From the NCBI GenBank assembly GCA_013696015.1, contig JACCZI010000229.1, forward strand, positions 1 through 7,844: a stretch of DNA of 7,844 nt, written 5' to 3'. This stretch comes from Nocardioidaceae bacterium. GTDB taxonomy: Bacteria > Actinomycetota > Actinomycetes > Propionibacteriales > Nocardioidaceae. The notes under the pieces are model-generated. The model saw nothing but the letters and a program-made list of their open reading frames with translations. It was not told the DNA's origin and did not search any database. The translations under genes and the position numbers were made by a program. Below, in pieces: positions 1 through 6,207 of the stretch (its first letter is position 1; each line of letters begins with the position of its first letter).

Positions 1-749
1 TCGCGGAAGGCCAAGCTGAACGGTCGAAGGCCATGCGAGGGCTCCCGCTTCGGCAGGGCGCTGGCCATGCCGTTGTCCCCGACGCGGAACACGTCGATGG
101 CATTCTTCGGCGGCAGCAAGACGTTGGTCGTCTTGTGCGTCACGAGGAGGAATCGGCCGTCCGGGCTGAACTGGACCTCGCCGGGGACCGCGATGGGGGA
201 GCTCAACAATCTGAACGAGTGGGGCAGACGCGTCAAGGTGCCGTCATCAGCCACCGTGAAGCCGCGGATCCCATTGCCGGCGACGGAACCGTCGAGGACA
301 TATAGCAGATCGCCGTTGATCGTGAGGCTGTTCGGCACGTCACCGGCGTACACCTTCTGCAGGAACGTGAGCTCCGTCCCAGCGACGGAGAAGACGGTGA
401 CGTTGTCGCTGCCGGCATTCGCCGCGTACAGGAATCGATGGTCGCTGCTGAGCAGCAGCCCGTCCTGTGTGTCGAGGTCAGTGCCGATACCGGTGCCTCT
501 CGTGGACACGCTGTCGACGCGGGTCAGGGTGCCGTCGGCGGCTCGGCTGTAGGTGATGATCCGGTTGCCCTGACTGCGGTTCGTCATGGCGAACGCGGCA
601 CCGGCCGCGCCTTCCAGCATGCCGGTTCGCGGTACGGAGCGGTTGACCGTACCCGCGCCAGACCCCTGGATTCCAATGAGTGTGATTCCGCTGACAATCG
701 TCGTCAGCGACACGACGGATACGGCTAGTTTCCTAACCCGAGTTCCCAT
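1..749 (-). CDS. Exported lactonase-type beta-propeller protein (3' end outside window)
   Basis: The reading frame is open on the minus strand from an ATG at 749 to the left edge, giving the first 249 residues. An AAGGAG ribosome binding site lies at 755-760, 5 nt from the ATG, and fixes the start. Residues 1-30 form a signal peptide or membrane anchor: basic R4, R6 and K7, then a hydrophobic run. After it come beta-propeller blades with the spacing of the 6-phosphogluconolactonase/YncE-like group: NRIITYSRAADGTLT (62-76), SSDHRFLYAANAGSDNVTVF (101-120), NSLTINGDLLYVLDG (140-154) and FSPDGRFLLVTH (194-205). Family members are usually about 350-400 residues, so roughly a third is missing. Many cytoplasmic relatives hydrolyse sugar lactones, but exported actinobacterial ones have no proven substrate, so lactonase activity is only a family label. 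It is divergent from the two-component system. I found no convincing -10 for it. Confidence 0.85.
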   Translation of the reverse strand, partial: MGTRVRKLAVSVVSLTTIVSGITLIGIQGSGAGTVNRSVPRTGMLEGAAGAAFAMTNRSQGNRIITYSRAADGTLTRVDSVSTRGTGIGTDLDTQDGLLLSSDHRFLYAANAGSDNVTVFSVAGTELTFLQKVYAGDVPNSLTINGDLLYVLDGSVAGNGIRGFTVADDGTLTRLPHSFRLLSSPIAVPGEVQFSPDGRFLLVTHKTTNVLLPPKNAIDVFRVGDNGMASALPKREPSHGLRPFSLAFR

Positions 750-754
750 TTGCG

Positions 755-760
755 CTCCTT
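755..760 (-). promoter_or_regulatory. Ribosome binding site of the beta-propeller gene
   Basis: The minus strand reads AAGGAG followed by 5 nt and then the ATG at 749. This is the clearest Shine-Dalgarno site in the left half of the window and decides the start of the propeller gene. Confidence 0.75.
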
Positions 761-889
761 CTCAGCACGTCACGTTCTTTCCTCGCACCTGTGGCGAGTG
801 TGCTGAGTCAAGCGCAGGTCACCCCGCCATAACCCTTACGAATGCCTTACAGACGACCGCCCGCACGGTGGCTCCCGACCGGTCTGCGT

Positions 890-922
890 TCTCATCCGGC
901 TCTCATTTTCGTCAGCCAGTGT
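890..922 (+). promoter_or_regulatory. Putative response-regulator box and promoter of the two-component operon
   Basis: TCTCAT occurs at 890-895 and again at 901-906, a direct repeat with an 11-bp period (one helical turn), separated by CCGGC. Ten bases later is CAGTGT (917-922), a weak match to the actinobacterial -10 TAnnnT. PhoB/OmpR-type regulators bind head-to-tail direct repeats of this period, commonly just upstream of the -10 in place of a good -35. The same arrangement with identical spacing occurs at 2973-3005. From this I infer autoregulation by the regulator encoded immediately downstream. A further TCTCA sits at 922-926 and may be chance. Confidence 0.55.
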
Positions 923-928
923 CTCAGC

Positions 929-1609
929 ATGCGCGTGTTGCTAGTCGAGGACGACGTCCGCATGGCGGCCGCCATGTCTCGGGCGCTGCGGGGCGCGGGG
1001 ATCGTGGCGGACGTCGCCGCTACGGGCGACGATGCCCTGTGGATGGTGCGGGCGGCGAGCTACGACGCCATGGTGCTCGACGTGATGCTCCCCGACGTCG
1101 ACGGTTTCGAGACGTGCCGGCTGTTGCGAGCCGATGGGGTCTGGTTGCCCGTGATCATGGTGACGGCCCGCGATGCCATCGAAGATCGAGTCCGGGGTCT
1201 CGACGCCGGTGCCGACGACTACCTGACCAAACCGTTCTCGCTCGCCGAGCTGCTCGCCCGGCTGCGGGCACTTGTCCGACGCGACCCTGTGGAGCGTCCG
1301 TCAGTGCTCCGGGTCGGGTCCCTGCGGCTGGATCCGGCCGCCAGGCAAGTGTGGCGAGGCGAGCACGAGATCGCGCTATCCGCGCGCGAGTACGCGCTGC
1401 TGGAGACGTTCATGCGCCACGCCGGACAGGTGTTGAGCCAGCAGCAGCTCCTCGATGCCGCATGGGACTTCGAGTACGAGCACCGGTCGAACGTGGTCGA
1501 GGTATACATGCGCTACCTGCGGGAGAAGATCGACCGGCCATTCGGGGTACGTTCCCTCGAAACCGTTCGCGGCATCGGATACCGCCTTCGCGTGGACGGT
1601 GGCGTCTGA
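929..1609 (+). CDS. OmpR/PhoB-family two-component response regulator
   Basis: 226 residues, the normal length for the family. The N-terminal receiver domain (about 1-115) has the acidic pair D8/D9, phosphoacceptor D51 in the context VLDVMLPDVDG, switch threonine T79, and K101 in the KPF motif. The C-terminal winged-helix DNA-binding domain (about 124-222) ends with the usual ETVRGIGYRL signature. It is a cytoplasmic transcription factor, expected to be phosphorylated by the kinase encoded directly downstream. The ATG at 929 is chosen because receiver domains begin with this MRVLLVEDD sequence. The frame is open back to an ATG at 842, but the 29 extra residues match no receiver domain. No Shine-Dalgarno precedes 929. 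The -10-like element at 917-922 would place transcription initiation at or beside the ATG, suggesting a leaderless mRNA. All key residues are intact. Confidence 0.95.
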   Translation: MRVLLVEDDVRMAAAMSRALRGAGIVADVAATGDDALWMVRAASYDAMVLDVMLPDVDGFETCRLLRADGVWLPVIMVTARDAIEDRVRGLDAGADDYLTKPFSLAELLARLRALVRRDPVERPSVLRVGSLRLDPAARQVWRGEHEIALSAREYALLETFMRHAGQVLSQQQLLDAAWDFEYEHRSNVVEVYMRYLREKIDRPFGVRSLETVRGIGYRLRVDGGV

Positions 1610-2952
1610 GCCGGCTACCGATCCGTGTCAAACTCACCGTCGCCTTCGGGTTGGCGATGCTGCTCATGCTCGCGAGCGCGGCGCTGTTCGTGTACCTGCG
1701 CCTGCGCGCGGATCTCGACGACAGGATCGACGCGAGCCTGGACTCTCGCTTGGCCGCCCTCATCGAACCGCAGCGTCAGCTTTCACTGGCAGGGGTCGCG
1801 CTGGAGGATCCCGAGGAGACCTTCGTGCAGCTGATGTCGCCCACCGGGGAGGTGCTCGACTCGGTTGGCACACTGCGCGGCCCAGCTCTGAGCACCGCCG
1901 AGGTGCGCCGGGCGACAGCCGAGAGCGTCACTCTCGAACGAGGGTTCCCGGGCGTCGACGGGCGGACAAGGGTGCTGGCTCACCTCGCGGGTGGCGACGG
2001 AGCGGCAGTCGTGGTCGTCGGCCAGTCTCTTCTTGACCGAAACGACGCACTGTCCAACGTCTTCTACTCGTTCGTGATCGGTGGTGCGGTCGCGATCCTC
2101 TTCGCCTCCCTGATCGGATACCTGCTGGCGACCGCAGGCCTGGCGCCCGTCGAGGCGATGCGGCGTCGCGCCCGTGAGGTCTCGCTGTCGCCGAGCGACG
2201 AGGGGCTCCCCCTGCCCGACACTCACGACGAGATCCGGCGACTTGGCGAAACCCTCAACGAGATGCTGGCGCGTCTTCGAGCGGCGTTCGAGCGGGAGAG
2301 CCGGTTCGTGGCCGACGCGAGCCATGAGCTGCGTACGCCGATCGCGATCATCAAGACCGAGCTCGAGGGTGCGCTGCAGAGTGCCGCGTCCGAGGCGTCG
2401 GTGCACACGTCGCTGGCCGCCGCCGTCGAGGAATGTGATCGCCTCGCACAGCTCGCCGAGGACCTGCTCGTGATTGCACGGGCCGCCGACGGGCAACTGC
2501 CAGTGCGTCCCGAGACCACCCAGGTGGCGGAGCTGCTCGGTGGAGTACGTGACCGTTTCGCTGGTCGCGCTACGCGGCGGGGACGGGCCATCCTGGTAGA
2601 AGTCGAACCGGACCTGTCGCTGATCGCGGATCCTCTTCGGTTGCGGCAGGCGTTGGGCAACCTCGTCGAGAATGCCCTGCGACACGGAGACGGCGACATC
2701 ATGCTGGTCGGCCGAGGCGCGGCCGGCGGCCTCGAGATCGACGTTGCGGACGAGGGGCCGGGGTTCCCTCCGCATCTGGCAGCGCGCGCATTCGAGCGGT
2801 TCGCGCGCGGTGATCGGGCGCGCACCGGCGAGGGCGTCGGCCTCGGGCTCGCGATCGTGCAGGCGATCGCTGAGGCGCACGGCGGACGCGCCAGGGTCGT
2901 CGACATCGCGCCGACGACTCTGCGCATCTGGCTTCCCAGCGCAGTCACATGA
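1606..2952 (+). CDS. HAMP-containing membrane sensor histidine kinase
   Basis: About 448 residues, counted from CTG 1606. Order of parts: short cytoplasmic N-terminus, TM1 (about 12-31), extracytoplasmic sensor region (32-151) with no recognised domain, TM2 (about 152-174), HAMP linker (about 175-228), HisKA with phosphoacceptor H240 in DASHELRTP, and an ATPase domain with N-box N352/N356 (LGNLVENALRHG), G1 D382 in DEGPGF, F-box ERFARGD and G2 GVGLGL (410-415). All catalytic motifs are intact, so it should autophosphorylate and signal to the regulator encoded upstream. The start is unusual. No ATG, GTG or TTG lies in frame between the middle of the regulator gene and TTG 1651 or ATG 1657, and both of those would remove much of TM1. 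CTG at 1606 overlaps the regulator's stop as CTGA and gives a normal N-terminus (SRLPIRVKLT). The ligand is unknown. Confidence 0.93.
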   Translation: MSRLPIRVKLTVAFGLAMLLMLASAALFVYLRLRADLDDRIDASLDSRLAALIEPQRQLSLAGVALEDPEETFVQLMSPTGEVLDSVGTLRGPALSTAEVRRATAESVTLERGFPGVDGRTRVLAHLAGGDGAAVVVVGQSLLDRNDALSNVFYSFVIGGAVAILFASLIGYLLATAGLAPVEAMRRRAREVSLSPSDEGLPLPDTHDEIRRLGETLNEMLARLRAAFERESRFVADASHELRTPIAIIKTELEGALQSAASEASVHTSLAAAVEECDRLAQLAEDLLVIARAADGQLPVRPETTQVAELLGGVRDRFAGRATRRGRAILVEVEPDLSLIADPLRLRQALGNLVENALRHGDGDIMLVGRGAAGGLEIDVADEGPGFPPHLAARAFERFARGDRARTGEGVGLGLAIVQAIAEAHGGRARVVDIAPTTLRIWLPSAVT

Positions 2953-2972
2953 CTCTCAACGGCACACGCTGA

Positions 2973-3005
2973 TCTCATCGTCCCCTCAGATCCACTTCCT
3001 ACGTT
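2973..3005 (+). promoter_or_regulatory. Putative response-regulator box and promoter of the lipoprotein gene
   Basis: TCTCAT (2973-2978), CGTCC, then CCTCAG (2984-2989) form an imperfect direct repeat with an 11-bp period. Ten bases later TACGTT (3000-3005) fits the actinobacterial -10 TAnnnT. There is no good -35, as expected for a promoter that needs an activator at that position. Half-site spacing and distance to the -10 equal those at 890-922. The predicted transcript would begin near 3012 and have a leader of about 30 nt containing the AAGGGA ribosome binding site. Another partial half-site (TCTCAA) is at 2954-2959. Confidence 0.55.
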
Positions 3006-3042
3006 GCGCATCGTCACAGCTCGACGAGTGAAGGGAACTGCA

Positions 3043-4431
3043 ATGGCGATTCAGCCGAAGCCAAGTCTGACGGGGATGCTGGTCGCAGTCGTCCTCGGCG
3101 GGTCCGCATGTTCGGCATCATCGGGCAACACCGAGTCCGCCGCGTTGACCGGCGGCCCCACGGCTGCGGGGGATGCAGCGGCGGACACGACAGTCGAATG
3201 GCCGGTCACGAGGTGCGGCACCTACAGTGGCGACGGCTGCGCCGCCACCAGCGACCGCGTCGATCTCGAGCGTCCTACGTTCTCGAATCCGACCGACATC
3301 ACCAACCCCCTGTTTCCGATCAGCCGCCTCGACTCGGTGGTGCTGCTGGGCGAAGTCGACGGGTTCCCATTCCGGTCGGAGACAACGCTGATCCCTGGCG
3401 CGCACTCCGTGACCGTGGATGGCGAGTCGATCGATGTGGTTGTCTCCCAGTACACCGCCTATCTCGACGGGCGCATCGAAGAGGTCGCCATCGATCGCTA
3501 TGCCCAGGCCGACGACGGGTCGGTCTGGTATCTCGGCGAAGACGTGTTCGACTACCGGAACGGCACCGTCGCGATCACCGAGGGCACCTGGCTTGCGGGC
3601 CGTGACGGGCCGCCGGCCATGATCATGCCCGCCGACCCGCAAGTCGGCGACGTGTTCCGCGCCGAGAACGTGACCGGCGTCGTCTTCGAGGAGATCGCGG
3701 TCAAGGCGATCGACCAGACCGTCGACGGTCCTGTCGGCCGGGTCGACGGTGCGGTCGTCATGCAGGAGCTCCACCTCGACGGCTCCACTTCCGACAAGGT
3801 CTTCGCTCCTGGCTACGGAGAGTTCGACACCAGCTCCGGCGGTGACGTCGAAGCGTTGGCTCTCGCCGTCCCGACTGACGCGATCAATGAAGTGGCGCCC
3901 TTCGAGCTCCGGCTCATGACGACGGGTGCATGGGGGATTCTCGAGAACGTCCGCCTCGGCGACTGGGAGGCGGCGAACCCGACACTGGCGCGAACGCAGG
4001 ACCTCTGGCAGGAGTTGAGAGCGAACGACTACCCACCTCGGGTCATCGACACGATGACCGGTGCGCTCCAAGCCCTGGCGAGCGCGGTTGCCCAGGAAAA
4101 GACACCTGTCGCATCGCAGGCGGCCGTTGACGTGGCCCAGTCGGCGCTTGACCTCGAACTGCTGTACCGGGGGAACGTCGAGGCCGATCGCTTCCATCTG
4201 CATGCCCAGCAATTGCGGGTGCATGCTGCGGCAAACGACCTGGCCGGGGTGACCGGGGAGGTCGCGGTCCTCGAGTGGATCCGTGATCGGCTCGCGAGCT
4301 CACTGAGCGAGACCCAACTGGCCAATCTCGACGCCGAGCTGCTCGCGCTGCGTGGTGCGTCGGACGCCGGGAACGTACGTGCCGCTGCCGACCACGCCGC
4401 CCGGGCGGCAGCCCAACTTCGCGGGACCTGA
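3043..4431 (+). CDS. Uncharacterised secreted protein, probable lipoprotein, two-domain
   Basis: 462 residues. The ATG at 3043 is chosen because AAGGGA (3031-3036) lies 6 nt upstream; in-frame GTG 3028 and TTG 3004 have no such site. Residues 1-22 are a signal peptide with one lysine and a hydrophobic core. LGGSAC places C23 as a possible lipidated cysteine, but Gly at -3 is a poor lipobox, so a plain secreted form is possible. A low-complexity Ala/Ser/Gly/Thr linker reaches about 50. A small loop carries C58 and C66. A beta-rich domain (about 75-280) contains the conserved-looking segments NPTDITNPLFP, IDRYAQADDGSVWYLGEDV and FAPGYGE. Residues 295-462 look all-helical, with histidines H385, H387 and H394 near acidic E380 and D382. 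The N-terminal half resembles a family I know only as hypothetical proteins. Promoter and position suggest it is an output, or a partner, of the adjacent two-component system. Function unknown. Confidence 0.9.
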   Translation: MAIQPKPSLTGMLVAVVLGGSACSASSGNTESAALTGGPTAAGDAAADTTVEWPVTRCGTYSGDGCAATSDRVDLERPTFSNPTDITNPLFPISRLDSVVLLGEVDGFPFRSETTLIPGAHSVTVDGESIDVVVSQYTAYLDGRIEEVAIDRYAQADDGSVWYLGEDVFDYRNGTVAITEGTWLAGRDGPPAMIMPADPQVGDVFRAENVTGVVFEEIAVKAIDQTVDGPVGRVDGAVVMQELHLDGSTSDKVFAPGYGEFDTSSGGDVEALALAVPTDAINEVAPFELRLMTTGAWGILENVRLGDWEAANPTLARTQDLWQELRANDYPPRVIDTMTGALQALASAVAQEKTPVASQAAVDVAQSALDLELLYRGNVEADRFHLHAQQLRVHAAANDLAGVTGEVAVLEWIRDRLASSLSETQLANLDAELLALRGASDAGNVRAAADHAARAAAQLRGT

Positions 4432-4468
4432 CCCTGGCACCCGTCAGATCCTCTCGAGGGTGGGTCAG
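4428..4468. terminator. Inverted repeat between convergent genes, possible bidirectional terminator
   Basis: CTGACCC (4428-4434) and GGGTCAG (4462-4468) are a perfect 7-bp inverted repeat. CACCC (4438-4442) and GGGTG (4458-4462) can pair inside it, giving a longer stem with a bulge. The stop codons of both convergent genes (TGA at 4429-4431 on plus, 4465-4467 on minus) lie inside the outer arms. There is no clear T-tract on either side, which is common for high-GC actinobacterial terminators but lowers certainty. Confidence 0.4.
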
Positions 4469-4758
4469 ACTTCCGTGGTCTCGACCGTTTCGATGATTCG
4501 GGTCTGGGGAGTGCCGGCCAATGCGGGTGCCGCAGCCGGTGACTGCCAGATCTCGTGCAGTCTCGTCAGCATCGCCTCTGCCTCCGACATGGTGTCGAAG
4601 TCGAGATCGAGCATCACGTACTCGGGGTCGTCGACGGGTCGATAGATCGAGTAGCGCCGGACACCCGACTGTTTGCGGTTGGCCGGATCGCGGTCGAAGG
4701 CGGTCTTCCAGGTGTCGTAGTCGCTGATCGCATGCTCAATGCGCAAGGTGGTGGTCAT
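4465..4758 (-). CDS. Small dimeric alpha/beta-barrel (ABM-like) protein
   Basis: 97 residues. The ATG at 4758 is preceded by GGAG with 6 nt spacing. The frame continues upstream to 4833 (including ATG 4770), but those codons lack a ribosome binding site and extend into the repeat region. The pattern is beta-alpha-beta-beta-alpha-beta: TTLRIEHAI, helix with DYDTWKTAFDRDP, RRYSIYRPVDDPEYVMLDLDF as two strands, a helix with MSEAEAMLTRLHEIW, and a last strand RIIETVE. This is the layout of the dimeric ferredoxin-like fold shared by antibiotic-biosynthesis-monooxygenase-like and related small proteins. Members range from heme or quinone monooxygenases to proteins with no known activity, and I see no residues that choose between them. 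It is cytoplasmic, has no signal peptide, and lies 84 bp downstream of the TetR/mycothiol-enzyme genes on the same strand, so it may be read through from them. Confidence 0.85.
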   Translation of the reverse strand: MTTTLRIEHAISDYDTWKTAFDRDPANRKQSGVRRYSIYRPVDDPEYVMLDLDFDTMSEAEAMLTRLHEIWQSPAAAPALAGTPQTRIIETVETTEV

Positions 4759-4797
4759 CTCGAGCTCCATGTGTAGGTGGGGATTGGGCATTGAGGT

Positions 4798-4821
4798 TGT
4801 CCTGGCAACTGTCCTGGCAAC
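4798..4821. repeat. Perfect tandem duplication of a 12-bp unit
   Basis: TGTCCTGGCAAC occurs twice head to tail, at 4798-4809 and 4810-4821, with no mismatch. Each unit in the TTGTCCTGGCAA register is an imperfect dyad (TTG...CAA). The pair lies 39 bp upstream of the ABM-like gene start and 21 bp past the stop of the mycothiol-dependent enzyme gene. It could be a tandem operator for the downstream gene or a simple duplication; no -10/-35 pair could be placed convincingly around it. Confidence 0.8.
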
Positions 4822-4842
4822 CCCTTTGCACAATCACTGTCA

Positions 4843-5595
4843 TCAGAACGGCACAGCCTGGGCGAGCAGGCCGACACCTGAGCCGCGGCCGGACAGGATC
4901 CGGCAGAACTCGACGGCGTCGAGAGTGATGTCCTCGCCGCCGTCGCCGCCGGTGAAGGTGCCGCCCGCAGGGCCAGTGAGGTTGAGCGAGAACGACAGGC
5001 CGTGCCGTCGCGCCCATTCCGCCACGACATCGGCGACTATGCGGCCGTCGTGGGCGGCGGTCAGGTCAAGAGGCTGCCCCGTTGCGCGGGCGATGTCGAT
5101 GCGGTGCATCCAGGTGTCGCGCGTGAAGATGATGTCGACCAGATAGCCAAGGCGCCAGGTCTCCATCACCTTCTCCACCTCAACCTTGAGCGGCAACCGG
5201 CGCATCGGCGCGGGCACCCGCTGGCGCGCCCGGGCGGCCCGGGGCGCCGCAATAGTGAGCTGCTCGACAAGTTCTGCCGGGGTGAGGTTGCTGCGCTCGC
5301 GTACCTGGACCTCTGTCATGCCGTCGATGTCGGGCCGGTCACCGGCGGCCTTCTTGCCGGCGCGCAGCTGGTGGATGAACACCCGGATCGAGATGTTGGC
5401 TTCCATGGCACCCAGGACGTGACTGGCGAGCGCTCGGACATCCCATGCCGGGCAGTCGGTCGGGGCGGCCCAGTCGCCGTTACTCAGTAAGCCCACGAGC
5501 CTGACGAACCGCGCGTTCTCCGTCGCAGCAAGGGCGGCCGCCTCCGCGCGACCGAGTGCTGGCACCTGCTCGACATGCGTCGCCATGGTGCTCAT
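4843..5595 (-). CDS. Maleylpyruvate-isomerase-family mycothiol-dependent enzyme
   Basis: 250 residues, normal for the family. The N-terminal four-helix DinB-like domain (MDMPI_N type, about 15-170) shows the hallmark CPAWDVRALASHVLG (48-62) and TRDTWMHRIDIARATG (158-173). H59, D160 and H164 occupy the places of the His/Glu/His metal ligands described for Corynebacterium glutamicum maleylpyruvate isomerase, with Asp in place of Glu. The C-terminal part (about 175-250) is a smaller alpha/beta domain. Family members are cytoplasmic, metal-bound, and often use mycothiol for isomerisation or S-transfer; the substrate here cannot be read from the sequence. The ATG at 5595 has a GAGGAG-like site 7 nt upstream and overlaps the TetR stop by 4 bp (ATGA), so the two genes are probably translationally coupled. 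A second in-frame ATG at 5586 is possible. Confidence 0.88.
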   Translation of the reverse strand: MSTMATHVEQVPALGRAEAAALAATENARFVRLVGLLSNGDWAAPTDCPAWDVRALASHVLGAMEANISIRVFIHQLRAGKKAAGDRPDIDGMTEVQVRERSNLTPAELVEQLTIAAPRAARARQRVPAPMRRLPLKVEVEKVMETWRLGYLVDIIFTRDTWMHRIDIARATGQPLDLTAAHDGRIVADVVAEWARRHGLSFSLNLTGPAGGTFTGGDGGEDITLDAVEFCRILSGRGSGVGLLAQAVPF

Positions 5596-6200
5596 GAGCC
5601 GCTCCTCTTCTTCTTGAGTTGGATCTGGTGGGCGAAGAACATCTCTGTAGCCTCATCGACCAACCGCGCCCATCGGTCACCACCGGGGTCGTTGGAGATC
5701 TGTTGGTCGGTGAGGCCCGTGCCGATCGCGGTCAGGAGGTCCAGCGCCCCTGAGTCGGTGACCCCGATCGCTCCCAACCGCTCGCGCATGGCGGTCAGGC
5801 CTGCGACCGCGATGGCGAAGGATTCACCTGACGGTTCGAAACCTGGAATCGTGCGTTGGAACAGCAGCTGGTACCGACTCGGATCTTCGGTGCAGAACTC
5901 GATGAAGAAGCGCATGCCGGCCCTCAGGTCCAGCAACGCGTCTCCGGTCACCGGCACTGCTGCTTGTCGATCGAGGTACTCGCGAGCGCCCTGGGCGAAC
6001 ATTGCGTCATAGATGGCGTGCTTGGAGTCGAAGTAGGAGTAGAGCGAGGGTGCGCGCATCCCTATTTGCTGAGCGAGATCCCGGAGCGAGAGCCCGGCGA
6101 GGCCCTCCGTTCGCACCAACCGCCAAGCCGCTTCCAGGATCTCGCCCCGAGTCGCCGCATGGCGTTCGACTCGCCTATCACGCATTGGCTGAACGGACAC
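5592..6200 (-). CDS. TetR/AcrR-family transcriptional repressor
   Basis: 202 residues from GTG 6200. The N-terminal DNA-binding domain (about 16-65) has the helix-turn-helix LSLRDLAQQIGMRAPSLYSYF (37-57) followed by DSKHAIYDAM, typical of TetR proteins. The rest is a helical ligand-binding and dimerisation domain (about 85-195) resembling the WHG/TetR_C_13-like type; the ligand is unknown. The C-terminus is basic (LKKKRS). GTG 6200 is preferred over ATG 6185 because a promoter with TTGACA at 6231-6236 and GAGTAT at 6208-6213 would start transcription almost exactly at the GTG, and neither codon has a Shine-Dalgarno. The gene overlaps the mycothiol-enzyme gene by 4 bp. Together with the palindrome in its promoter, this implies self-repression and co-regulation of the enzyme. 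Confidence 0.93.
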   Translation of the reverse strand: MSVQPMRDRRVERHAATRGEILEAAWRLVRTEGLAGLSLRDLAQQIGMRAPSLYSYFDSKHAIYDAMFAQGAREYLDRQAAVPVTGDALLDLRAGMRFFIEFCTEDPSRYQLLFQRTIPGFEPSGESFAIAVAGLTAMRERLGAIGVTDSGALDLLTAIGTGLTDQQISNDPGGDRWARLVDEATEMFFAHQIQLKKKRSGS

Positions 6201-6207
6201 ACTTCGG

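Noticed and set aside
842..928. Upstream ATG giving the response regulator 29 more residues
   Set aside because: The extra residues match no receiver domain, have no ribosome binding site and would overlap the likely operator and -10.
586..1605. Long plus-strand frame leading into the kinase, which would make a 788-residue protein
   Set aside because: This part crosses the propeller gene on the other strand and then runs out of frame through the response regulator; it is Arg/Pro/Gly-rich with no domain. Only the part from about 1606 is kinase.
1783..2880. 365-residue minus-strand frame opposite the kinase
   Set aside because: Mirror frame of a GC-rich gene whose plus-strand product has every kinase motif; composition is arginine-rich and without domains.
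3118..4224. 368-residue minus-strand frame opposite the lipoprotein gene
   Set aside because: Shadow frame: no recognisable motif, while the plus strand has a ribosome binding site, signal peptide and ordered domains.
4759..4833. N-terminal extension of the ABM-like protein
   Set aside because: No ribosome binding site for the upstream starts; it would translate the tandem repeat and break the usual start of the fold. GGAG at correct spacing supports 4758.
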